Source: Cyanobacteria bacterium REEB459 (GTDB lineage Bacteria > Cyanobacteriota > Cyanobacteriia > Phormidesmidales > Phormidesmidaceae). Taken from it: a stretch of 64,000 nucleotides of DNA. The stretch's first letter is position 1. The number at the start of each line of letters is the position of its first letter. The notes below the pieces were generated by a model that saw nothing but the letters and a program-made list of their open reading frames with translations, was not told where the DNA came from and did not search any database. Made by a program: the position numbers and the translations under genes. The DNA is taken from NCBI GenBank assembly GCA_018970085.1, contig JAGWXD010000006.1, positions 1 through 64,000 on the forward strand, read 5' to 3'. This document shows positions 54,231 to 62,257 of the stretch, piece by piece.

Positions 54231-54839
54231 TTAGGATTCGCGGAGATCAGCGGTAGATACCAGCTCTCTGGGTCTCTCTGGTAGTTGCAGAGTATCAGAC
54301 TCAGGTTCGCCAGGGCTAACATCGGGAATAAATTCCCGGCGGGCAAGTACGATAGCGCCAATCAGGGCAATCAATAACAATACTGAAGCCAGCTCAAAGG
54401 GTAATAAATAATCGGAAAAAAAGTGCTTGCCGATCTCAGCGATCGCTCCTTCCCCTACCGGTGTGTCTGAGGAAATATCCCAGCTGGTATTGACTACCGA
54501 CAGAGTTAGCAGGGCAAATAGACCAGCGCAGACCCCACCGGTGACTAACTGGCCTAACCAGGCTCGGGCGATGGGTTGTAGGGCTTGGCGTTTGTTTACC
54601 AGCATGATCCCAAAGAGAATCAATACGTTAACAGCACCAACGTATACCAGAACTTGAGCGGCGGCTACAAACCCAGCATTGAGCAAAATATACATACCAG
54701 CCATGCTAATAAATACGCCCCCTAGCAAAAAGGCTGAGTAGACGATATTGTCTAGCAGTACAACGGCCAGGGCGCTACCCAACATCATGGCGGCTAGCAA
54801 GGCCAACGTAACCAGCTGAACTCCTTGGGCTAATGTCAC
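54231..54839 (-). CDS. ndhG: NAD(P)H-quinone oxidoreductase subunit 6 (NdhG)
   Basis: NdhG is the NuoJ-like subunit of NDH-1. The 202-residue protein has five helices, with GVFISMAGMYILLNAGFVAAAQVLVYVGAVNVLILFG as the conserved middle part (split here as FISMAGMYILLNAG and VLVYVGAVNVLILFG). It lies between ndhI and ndhE in the same operon and ends in a short acidic cytoplasmic tail. Confidence 0.96.
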   Translation of the reverse strand: MTLAQGVQLVTLALLAAMMLGSALAVVLLDNIVYSAFLLGGVFISMAGMYILLNAGFVAAAQVLVYVGAVNVLILFGIMLVNKRQALQPIARAWLGQLVTGGVCAGLFALLTLSVVNTSWDISSDTPVGEGAIAEIGKHFFSDYLLPFELASVLLLIALIGAIVLARREFIPDVSPGEPESDTLQLPERPRELVSTADLRES

Positions 54840-54915
54840 TCGCTTTTACTCCTGATAAACATAAACGCTTTAATTGTGCTTCCTTTAGTAGGTTTGCTTC
54901 CCCGCCCGCCACTAG

Positions 54916-55512
54916 TTAAGGGTCACCAGGGGTGGCCGTCTCCTCAAGAATTTCCTGGGGTAATTTACCAGCCCGGCGAGTATTAGCAGGTAAGTCGTGG
55001 GGGTCCATAACTCCCTTAGGCAAATAGGCCAGTTCTCGTAAGGGGGTCACCATGGCATCTTGAGTAACCTTGTAGGGAAGCCGACCCAAGGCTACGTTGT
55101 CATAATTTAGCTCGTGGCGATCGTAGGCTGCCAACTCGTACTCTTCGGTCATGGAGAGGCAATTGGTGGGGCAATATTCAACACAATTACCGCAAAAAAT
55201 ACACACACCAAAATCAATGCTGTAGTGTTTAAGGGTCTTTTTCTTTGTTGCTTTGTCAAAGTCCCAGTCAACCACCGGAAGGTTAATCGGGCATACCCGT
55301 ACACAAACCTCGCAGGCTATACACTTATCAAATTCAAAGTGAATTCTGCCCCGAAATCGTTCAGAGGGAATCAACTTTTCGTAGGGATATTGAACCGTAA
55401 CAGGACGACGCCCCATATGTTCAAAGGTAACCGACAACCCCTGACCAATGTACTTGGCTGCTTGAAAACTATCCTTCGCGTAGTCGCCAATTTGTTTTAG
55501 AAAACCTAGCAT
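54916..55512 (-). CDS. ndhI: NAD(P)H-quinone oxidoreductase subunit I (NdhI)
   Basis: NdhI carries two 4Fe-4S clusters in the peripheral arm of NDH-1. Both CxxCxxCxxxCP motifs are seen: [12 protein letters not shown] and [12 protein letters not shown]. The 198-residue length and the C-terminal extension are typical of cyanobacteria. It is co-transcribed with ndhA upstream and ndhG downstream. Confidence 0.97.
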   Translation of the reverse strand: MLGFLKQIGDYAKDSFQAAKYIGQGLSVTFEHMGRRPVTVQYPYEKLIPSERFRGRIHFEFDKCIACEVCVRVCPINLPVVDWDFDKATKKKTLKHYSIDFGVCIFCGNCVEYCPTNCLSMTEEYELAAYDRHELNYDNVALGRLPYKVTQDAMVTPLRELAYLPKGVMDPHDLPANTRRAGKLPQEILEETATPGDP

Positions 55513-55593
55513 GGAGGAAACCTCTGAAATAATCGACAGGTGTCAATAGTAAGGGGGAAGAAGCCAGAAGAAAACAGTCTTTCAACCGTTAGA

Positions 55594-56712
55594 CTAGCCA
55601 CCAAAGGCAACCGGAAAGGTCAGTTTTAACGCAGCAGTTAATAGCAGATTGACAAGGGAAACGGGTAATAAAAACTTCCACCCAAAATCTAAAAGCTGGT
55701 CAATACGAACTCTAGGTACTGTCCACCGCAACAAGATGGCAGTAAAGACCAGAGCATAGGCTTTAAACAAGGTCATCATGATGCCAATGGCGGCGGTAAT
55801 CACTTGGAGCCAGGCGGTATCTTCACTAACCCTGAGTAAACTCGCGATCCAGGTGACCGACACCGGAAATTCCCAGCCCCCCAGGTATAGGATCGAAACA
55901 ATTAGAGCCGATAGCACCAGATTAACGTAGGAGCCCACGTAAAACAGGCCAAACTTCATACCGGTGTATTCAGTTTGATACCCAGCCACTAACTCTTCTT
56001 CAGCCTCTGGCAGGTCAAAGGGTAAACGCTCACACTCGGCTAAAGCGGCAATCCAAAAAATCAGGAAACCGGCTGGCTGACGCCAGATATTCCACCCTAA
56101 GATGCCATAACCTGACTGCTGGTTAACAATATCAATGGTACTGAGGCTATTGGACATCAGCACAATGGCCAATACCGCTAGAGCCATGGGAATTTCGTAG
56201 CTAATCGATTGGGCTGCTGCCCTTAGCCCTCCTAGAAGGGAGTACTTATTATTAGAGGAATAACCAGCCATCAGCAAACCAATGGGCGCAATGCTAGACA
56301 GTGCAATCCATAAAAATATGCCAATGCCAATGTCAGTAATCACCATATGTTGACCGAAGGGGACGATCAAATAGGAGAGAAACACAGGAATCACCACGAT
56401 CGCTGGTCCCAGGGTAAATAAAATGGGATCGGCCTTGGCCGGCGTAATATCTTCTTTAAAGAGCAGTTTAATGCCATCAGCGGCAGCCTGCAGAGTGCCC
56501 AGGGGCCCTACATACTCTGGACCGATACGCTGTTGAGCAGCGGCAGAAATCTTACGCTCTAGCCAGACCGTGACAAAAATACTGACGGTGGCACCAATTA
56601 AGATCAAAACCATGGGAAACGGCAACCACAGAGCTTGAGCCGCCCCCTGGGGTAAGCCTAAATCCGTCAAGATTTCGATAAAGCTACCTTGTAGGTCAAT
56701 TCCTGGGTTCAT
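55594..56712 (-). CDS. ndhA: NAD(P)H-quinone oxidoreductase subunit 1 (NdhA)
   Basis: NdhA is the NuoH-like membrane subunit linking the peripheral and membrane arms of NDH-1. The 372-residue protein has eight or more helices and the conserved [18 protein letters not shown] and [20 protein letters not shown] loops near the quinone site. It heads the ndhA-I-G-E cluster and follows gltA on the same strand, separated by a terminator. Confidence 0.97.
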   Translation of the reverse strand: MNPGIDLQGSFIEILTDLGLPQGAAQALWLPFPMVLILIGATVSIFVTVWLERKISAAAQQRIGPEYVGPLGTLQAAADGIKLLFKEDITPAKADPILFTLGPAIVVIPVFLSYLIVPFGQHMVITDIGIGIFLWIALSSIAPIGLLMAGYSSNNKYSLLGGLRAAAQSISYEIPMALAVLAIVLMSNSLSTIDIVNQQSGYGILGWNIWRQPAGFLIFWIAALAECERLPFDLPEAEEELVAGYQTEYTGMKFGLFYVGSYVNLVLSALIVSILYLGGWEFPVSVTWIASLLRVSEDTAWLQVITAAIGIMMTLFKAYALVFTAILLRWTVPRVRIDQLLDFGWKFLLPVSLVNLLLTAALKLTFPVAFGG

Positions 56713-57088
56713 CTATCAGTACCTGGCACAACCGTTATTAACCATAGCCTAGGTCAGAGCTTCTATGCAGTTAGCAGTCAACATAGGCTGCTATCCATTA
56801 AACAATGAGCCATAGCAAAATTCTACTCCCTTTCCCAGGGATAGTCTGGGCCTTCCTACCCCTTCGGTCGATAAAAAAAATCCTGTGGGATCATTAATAG
56901 AGTCCCCTAGATGCCGATCTTAGCTTCTCCCGGGCGGTTCTTGGCGGGACCAACCGGCCTCTCTACCCTGGGCTCGAGATAAAAAAAGCCCTCCAGTCCA
57001 AAGGATTGGAGGGGCAGGAGTTCCTGAAAATCGTCACTGAATATATAGTGCAGCCAGATCGGGTTTGTGCCCAGAGGGGTCTGACCCA
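56713..57088. other. Spacer between gltA and ndhA
   Basis: No gene is supported; a 60-codon frame at 56907-57089 overlaps the gltA terminator and is rejected. Besides that terminator, the minus strand has a weak one near 56872-56893 (four-pair stem, then T8). The ndhA promoter must lie in the 180 bases nearest ndhA, but I cannot assign its boxes. Confidence 0.5.
56981..57015 (-). terminator. Intrinsic terminator after gltA
   Basis: On the minus strand GCCCCTCCAATCC pairs with GGACTGGAGGGC across a short loop, and seven T follow. It lies 75 bp after the gltA stop. Confidence 0.88.
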
Positions 57089-58270
57089 TCAGGAGGACAG
57101 AGAAATCTGAAATTTTTGTTGATCCCAGGTATGGGGGCGATTAGATAGATTCACATAGGGTTGACCCCGTTCGCCGGTGTAGACCTGGGTGGGTCTGAAG
57201 ATGCGATTTTCTCCCAGTTGCTCCTTCCAATGGGCTAGCCAACCGGCTACCCGGGCAATGGCAAACACCGGGGTGAATAGGTCAGTGGGAATCCCCAGTT
57301 TGCGATAAACTAGGCCCGAGTAAAAGTCAACGTTGGGATAAATTCCTTTATGACCGAGTTTTTCGGATACGGCTTGCTCCATTTCCAGGGCAATGGCGTA
57401 ATAGTGGTCTTGGCCAAACTTCTCAAATAGCTGTTCTGCCAGTTTTTGTAGAATGGTAGCCCGGGGATCTTTAACTTTGTAGACCCGGTGGCCAAATCCC
57501 ATGATTTTCGATTTCTGTTCAATACAGCGATCGACAAAAGGCCGAACATTCTCAACACTACCAATATTTTGCAGCATTTCAAGCACCTCCTCATTGGCCC
57601 CGCCATGAAGAGGGCCGGCCAGAGTCCCTACTGCTGAAGCCACCACAGCATAGGGATCGGTTAGGGTTGAAGCCGTCACCATGGCCGAAAAAGTTGACGC
57701 ATTGATGGTGTGTTCGGCGTGCAAAATCAAGCAGATATCAAAAATACGAGCAGCTAGAGGATCGGGTTGCTGTTCATTTAGCATGTATAGAAAGTTGGCG
57801 GCGTAATCAAGATCATCTCGTGGCTGCACCGGGTCATTGCCCTTTCTCATTAATTGAAAGGCTGCCACCATGGTAGGAATTTTAGCTAGCAATCGCACCA
57901 CAGCTTTTTGAATATAGACAGGGTTATCCAGGGCGCGACGGGAGTAAAACAGCCCGAGGGCGGCGGCACAGGCCTGGAGGGCATCCATGGGATGCCCACT
58001 TTCTGGAAAGCACTTCATCATGTCGCGGATACGATACTTTAGCCTGCGGTGATAGCGAATTTGGTGTTCGAAGGCGTCTAACTCGGGCTGGGAGGGTAAG
58101 GTACCCCAAATCAACAGATAGGCAGTTTCCAGGAAACTGCTGTGGTGAGCTAGGTCCTCGATGTTGATGCCACGATACTCTAATTTACCGGCTTGACCAT
58201 CAACAAAACTGATGCTGGATTGAGTGGCCGGTATCCCTTCTAAGCCTGGTCTATACTCGCATAGGGTCAT
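57089..58270 (-). CDS. gltA: Citrate synthase
   Basis: Citrate synthase joins acetyl-CoA and oxaloacetate at the entry to the (branched) TCA cycle, the carbon source for glutamate. Active-site motifs are HAEHTINAS, GPLHGGANEEVLE and GFGHRVYK. The 393-residue length is that of the shorter bacterial type II-like or methylcitrate-synthase-like group. A HIP-type sequence is present within the gene. The gltA-ndhA neighbourhood is one I recall from other cyanobacteria. Confidence 0.95.
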   Translation of the reverse strand: MTLCEYRPGLEGIPATQSSISFVDGQAGKLEYRGINIEDLAHHSSFLETAYLLIWGTLPSQPELDAFEHQIRYHRRLKYRIRDMMKCFPESGHPMDALQACAAALGLFYSRRALDNPVYIQKAVVRLLAKIPTMVAAFQLMRKGNDPVQPRDDLDYAANFLYMLNEQQPDPLAARIFDICLILHAEHTINASTFSAMVTASTLTDPYAVVASAVGTLAGPLHGGANEEVLEMLQNIGSVENVRPFVDRCIEQKSKIMGFGHRVYKVKDPRATILQKLAEQLFEKFGQDHYYAIALEMEQAVSEKLGHKGIYPNVDFYSGLVYRKLGIPTDLFTPVFAIARVAGWLAHWKEQLGENRIFRPTQVYTGERGQPYVNLSNRPHTWDQQKFQISLSS

Positions 58271-58415
58271 AAACAGATACTCGTGATTATTTAATTATCA
58301 TTTCAAGGGAATGAGCGACTTTGCCGTTGTCAACGCTACCAAATCTTTGCACAAAAACTAATTGAGTTAACTAATCGGGGTGATCCTGTAACTCCCTGGG
58401 CTGTGTGCCGGTCGC

Positions 58416-58916
58416 TCAGGAAATGCCAATCACGTATTTTTTCCACTCCTGATGGATACCGCTATGAATCTGGCGGGTTACCTCAAAGTACAGGCTACTG
58501 TGAGGTTTTCGGGGTTGACTGGCAAGGGGCATGGCAGCTTCTTTAGGGGTACGGTTACCTTTTTTAACGTTACAGTGTACACAGGCGGTTACCATGTTTT
58601 CCCAGGTATCACCGCCGCCTCGAGAACGAGGCACCACATGATCAAGGGTCAGACCGTCACCGTCGTATCCACAGTACTGACAGGTATAGTTGTCTCGTTG
58701 CAGAAGGTTGCGTCGGGTGAGGGGAATGTCTTTGTAAGGCAGGCGAACGTAATGCCGTAGACGGATCACCGTAGGCAGGGGAAAGCCAGTGTATAGAAGC
58801 TTGCCGTTGTGCTCCAGTTGTTCGGCTTTGCCCTTAATAATCAGTACAGCAGCCCTCCGCCAGCTCGTAATATTGAGCGGTTCGTAGGAGGCATTTAGCA
58901 CCAGAACCTTACTCAT
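58416..58916 (-). CDS. HNH endonuclease family protein
   Basis: The 166-residue protein carries two CxxC pairs (CQYCGYDGDGLTLDHVVPRS and CVHCN) that frame the HNH core with catalytic His in LDHVVPRSRGGGDTWENMV. It is a typical stand-alone HNH protein found in single copy in most cyanobacteria; its natural substrate is unknown. The start region VLVLNASYEPLNI is conserved. It lies near gltA on the same strand, 145 bp apart. Confidence 0.9.
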   Translation of the reverse strand: MSKVLVLNASYEPLNITSWRRAAVLIIKGKAEQLEHNGKLLYTGFPLPTVIRLRHYVRLPYKDIPLTRRNLLQRDNYTCQYCGYDGDGLTLDHVVPRSRGGGDTWENMVTACVHCNVKKGNRTPKEAAMPLASQPRKPHSSLYFEVTRQIHSGIHQEWKKYVIGIS

Positions 58917-59321
58917 TGGCTTTCAGGTTAGTCACCATGACGGGATTAAGGAAAATGGTTACTAGCATTACCAGAATCGGCCAAGCTGGTCTGGATAATG
59001 AAGCCAGTCAGTGAACCGGCAGCTTGTAAACCTAAGAGATTGCTGGGCGAACCGTTGCCAGACTCTTGCCATCGTCCCTGAGAAGCTGAAATCTGAAAAT
59101 CCTTAGGACCATACTATTAAAGAAAGGACCAATTCCACCCATAGGTTAAATTATGGATTCGTCGATGTCAGGTATAGCTTCTTTCGGAGCTTTGCAACTA
59201 CTTTCTAGTTAAATGGTAGCACAGATGCTTAAGGCGGGAGCCGACCCCTAAACTAGACTGACTAGCGGTCCTGGGGTTAGGATGGGTGGCTAGATGGTGC
59301 TGGTATTGCCAGGAGTGAACT
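58917..59321. other. Intergenic region between HNH gene and alr
   Basis: I see no supported gene, RNA or repeat in these 405 bases. Only short open frames (for example 25 codons at 58938) exist. The last 20 bases carry AGGAG for alr. Confidence 0.5.
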
Positions 59322-60533
59322 ATGTTGAGTTGGGACCAAACTCCAAGTTTGCAGCCAATGCGCTGCAGCCGGGCCTGGGTTGAAATTAATTCTCTGGCCC
59401 TACGTCACAACGTTCAGCAAATTAAAGGCTTGCTTGCCCCTCACACTGATTTGATGGCTGTGGTTAAGGCCGATGCCTATGGCCATGGAGCGGTGACCGT
59501 CGCTCAGGTAGCGCTTGGGGCAGGGGCTAGCTGGTTGGGGGTGGCCACTGTACCGGAGGGGATAGAGCTGCGAGCAGCGGGTATCCAGGCGCCTATACTT
59601 GTGATGGGGGCTGTCAATAGCCGGGAAGAACTGGAGGCGATCGCTCGTTGGCGACTGCAACCAACTCTGGTAATGCCAAAACAGGCGCTGGTTTTTTCTG
59701 AGGTATTGTCCAGCTTGGCCGCCGCTCGTCCTGCTGGAGTGCATTTAAAGCTCGATACCGGCATGAGTCGTCTGGGTTTTCCCTGGGCTGAGGCCGTGGA
59801 ATTTGTCCGCTTTGTTCGGCAATTACCTCACCTGCGGATTGTCAGTCTCTATTCCCATCTAGCTACCGCTGATAGTGCTGACCCCAGCATTATGAAGCAA
59901 CAACAGCAGCGGTTTACTACGGCGGTGTGGCAATTGCAGGCTGAGCAACTCCGGCCCCCTCGCCTACATCTGGCCAACAGCGCCGCTAGCTTGAGCGATC
60001 GCTCATTGCACTACGATATGGTCCGGATTGGTTTAGCACTGTATGGTTCCTATCCGGCATCCCACCTACGGTCTACAGTAGATTTACAAACAGTGATGCA
60101 GGTTAAGGCCCGTCTCACCCATCTAAAGGATATTCAGCCTGGCACAGGTGTTAGTTATGGTCACCAGTTTGTAGCCGATCACCCCATGCGCTTGGGGGTG
60201 GTAGGCATTGGCTATGCCGATGGGGTACCCCGGTCCCTGTCAAATCGGTTGCAGGTCCTGGTGAAGGGCCAACTCGTTCGTCAGGTAGGGGCGATTACCA
60301 TGGATCAACTAATGATTGATGTTACCTCGATTGCCGGTCTACAGGAAGGAGATATAGTCACTCTGCTGGGTCAAGATGGTGATCATCAAATTACTGCCGA
60401 TGATTGGGCTGCTCTGGGCAATACTATCTCCTGGGAGATTCTCTGTGGCTTTAAGCATCGTCTGCCTCGCATTGCGATCGACCGTCCCTTAGATCTGGCT
60501 GTATCAACACCATACCCCGGCGATTTTCACTAA
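59322..60533 (+). CDS. alr: Alanine racemase
   Basis: The PLP enzyme makes D-alanine for peptidoglycan. The PLP lysine lies in VVKADAYGHGAVTVAQ, the catalytic Tyr in GIGYADGVPRSLSN, and MDQLMIDVT is a typical C-terminal-domain motif. 403 residues is slightly longer than the usual 370 because of an N-terminal extension of about 20 residues and a short C-terminal tail. AGGAG precedes the ATG. The gene ends with a hairpin terminator. Confidence 0.95.
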   Translation: MLSWDQTPSLQPMRCSRAWVEINSLALRHNVQQIKGLLAPHTDLMAVVKADAYGHGAVTVAQVALGAGASWLGVATVPEGIELRAAGIQAPILVMGAVNSREELEAIARWRLQPTLVMPKQALVFSEVLSSLAAARPAGVHLKLDTGMSRLGFPWAEAVEFVRFVRQLPHLRIVSLYSHLATADSADPSIMKQQQQRFTTAVWQLQAEQLRPPRLHLANSAASLSDRSLHYDMVRIGLALYGSYPASHLRSTVDLQTVMQVKARLTHLKDIQPGTGVSYGHQFVADHPMRLGVVGIGYADGVPRSLSNRLQVLVKGQLVRQVGAITMDQLMIDVTSIAGLQEGDIVTLLGQDGDHQITADDWAALGNTISWEILCGFKHRLPRIAIDRPLDLAVSTPYPGDFH

Positions 60534-60558
60534 TCAAAGCCGCCCCAGACGCGAATCC

Positions 60559-60580
60559 AACCTGATTGCCATCAGGTTTT
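60559..60580 (+). terminator. Terminator after alr
   Basis: AACCTGAT (60559-60566) pairs with ATCAGGTT (60571-60578) around TGCC, and TT follows, giving a T4 end. It is located between two convergent genes. Confidence 0.75.
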
Positions 60581-60974
60581 AGCGGTTTTCGAAAATAAAT
60601 TCCGTGCCAATAGAAGATTGTGGCCGCGGCAAGGTTAGCAGGCTAGTGGTATAGGGAGTAGGGAGGTCGCCGACTCGCAGAATCGGGTCTCTACTATTTT
60701 GCAGATAGACCAACTCTTTAACCAGTGCAGCAAGAGTGCCGGCATCCAGTTCCATTTCCTGTTCTGGAAAGCCCACACCCAAGATACGGGTCAATTGACG
60801 GCCCAAGGTGCGATTTCCAAGATAGTCTCCAGAATGGCTAGAAGTCGCCTGGTTAAGGGCTTCAGGCAGAGAAGTAGAAGCAGCGGTTTGGGCATGAACC
60901 CTGGCTGTTGTTGTAATTCCTACACTAATAATGCTTAGGAATAATCCACCAAGCTGGGGCAATTTAATCGTCAT
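60579..60974 (-). CDS. Secreted protein of unknown function
   Basis: The 131-residue product starts MTIKLPQLGGLFLSIISVGI and has a plausible cleavage site after ARVHA, so it is probably exported to the periplasm or lumen. The mature part is polar with GRQLTRILGVGFPEQEMELD and no recognised domain. It is convergent with alr and about 235 bp from pyrE. Confidence 0.6.
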   Translation of the reverse strand: MTIKLPQLGGLFLSIISVGITTTARVHAQTAASTSLPEALNQATSSHSGDYLGNRTLGRQLTRILGVGFPEQEMELDAGTLAALVKELVYLQNSRDPILRVGDLPTPYTTSLLTLPRPQSSIGTEFIFENR

Positions 60975-61120
60975 TATCTGATCTCCTGACGGAACTGGGT
61001 CTTGAAAATTCTGCCTAAGGATAGCACCCTGCTTTGCCGACCAGCTCTATGATTAAAGCCCTTACCAAAGCTCCAGGTTGGGTATGCAGATGGAGGCAAT
61101 GAGCTGAACGGTGATTAAAG

Positions 61121-61153
61121 CAACAAATCAAGCAGGCCAACAAATCAAGCAGG
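61121..61153. repeat. 16-bp direct repeat upstream of pyrE
   Basis: CAACAAATCAAGCAGG occurs at 61121-61136 and 61138-61153, with one base between. It ends 56 bp before the pyrE start, in the position of a promoter or operator. Confidence 0.7.
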
Positions 61154-61209
61154 GGGCTATGATCTCGTTTATATCGTAAAAAGGTAAAGCCAAACTATTT
61201 TATTTTCCG

Positions 61210-61827
61210 ATGACTCAAGCGTTAGACCAAATGAGAGAGCTTACCCCAGAGCAACTGAGATCGTCCTTACTTGACTTAGTCTGCCAGCAGGCATACCAAG
61301 AGGGAGAGTTTGTCCTCACTTCCGGACAATCTAGCCCCTACTATATCAATGGCAAGCAGGTCACCCTCCATCCCCAGGGAGCCCTAATGATTGCCAGGTT
61401 ACTGCTACAGCAGATAGGACCAGAGGTGACGGGGGTCGCCGGACTCACCCTAGGAGCCGATCCGATGGTTACTGCAGTCAGTTTAACGGCTCTTGATGCC
61501 AATCGAGAAATTTTCCCTTTAATTATTCGTAAACAGCCTAAGGGCCACGGTACCAAGGCTTATATCGAGGGCGTAAACCTGCCGGCAGGTAGCTTAATTA
61601 CGGTCTTAGAAGACGTGGTCACTACTGGTCAGTCTGCCTTACAAGCCGTAGAGCGGCTGCAAGCCGCAAACTATCGCATCGACCAGATTTTAGCCCTGGT
61701 GGATCGACAACAAGGAGGTGCAGAGCTTTACAAAGCTAAAGGACTGTCCTTTGCAGCCTTATTTACCCTTGAAGATATTCAAGCTCACTATCGGCAGTTG
61801 AGAGAGCAGATCCACCAATCAGCATGA
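61210..61827 (+). CDS. pyrE: Orotate phosphoribosyltransferase
   Basis: PyrE joins orotate to PRPP in UMP synthesis. The PRPP-binding motif is VLEDVVTTGQSAL (near residue 133), with SGQSSPYYINGKQVTL and VAGLTLGADP typical of bacterial enzymes. 205 residues. It stands alone ahead of psaA, its promoter region holding the direct repeat. Confidence 0.95.
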   Translation: MTQALDQMRELTPEQLRSSLLDLVCQQAYQEGEFVLTSGQSSPYYINGKQVTLHPQGALMIARLLLQQIGPEVTGVAGLTLGADPMVTAVSLTALDANREIFPLIIRKQPKGHGTKAYIEGVNLPAGSLITVLEDVVTTGQSALQAVERLQAANYRIDQILALVDRQQGGAELYKAKGLSFAALFTLEDIQAHYRQLREQIHQSA

Positions 61828-62257
61828 CCTTAACCCTTGGGGCAAAGGGGTAATGGTGACAAATTCAGAGTTGCTTAGCCTCCAGGACATAGGATCCAGA
61901 GGTTTTTACTCTCTCCAGAATTATTAACTTGTGAAAACTTCCCTTACATGGACCCCGGTGATTCTGTACTTTGATACTTAACCTACCCTGGCTTGCCCTG
62001 GCTATTTCTGGTTGTTTCGTAACTCGAAGAAACCTGGCAGCAGGAGCTTTAAAAGTGCGACTAAGGTACAACGATATCGATGCAGAAGCCCTAAGGCTTG
62101 GTTATCCAGGTCTGACAGGTTTTCCACTCGGACCCCAGGATATTTTTCCTGAACGCTGTATCCTAAGGCTTTTCTATGGACTCTATCTATATGAGTACAT
62201 GTATTCTAGAAGCGCCTTTTCCGCTCTGTATTTTCCAGTAGTAGAGAGGAGAATCCT
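61828..62257. other. psaA upstream region and leader
   Basis: The 430 bases carry no supported gene; the frames at 61971-62261 and 61865-62071 are not protein-like. It should hold the psaA promoter or promoters and a long leader. GAGAGGAGA at 62243-62251 is the ribosome-binding site. I could not identify a complete HLR1 element (light-response site). Confidence 0.5.

Noticed and set aside
56907..57089. 60-codon minus-strand frame after gltA
   Set aside because: It contains the gltA terminator hairpin and T-run, so it cannot be a normal gene.
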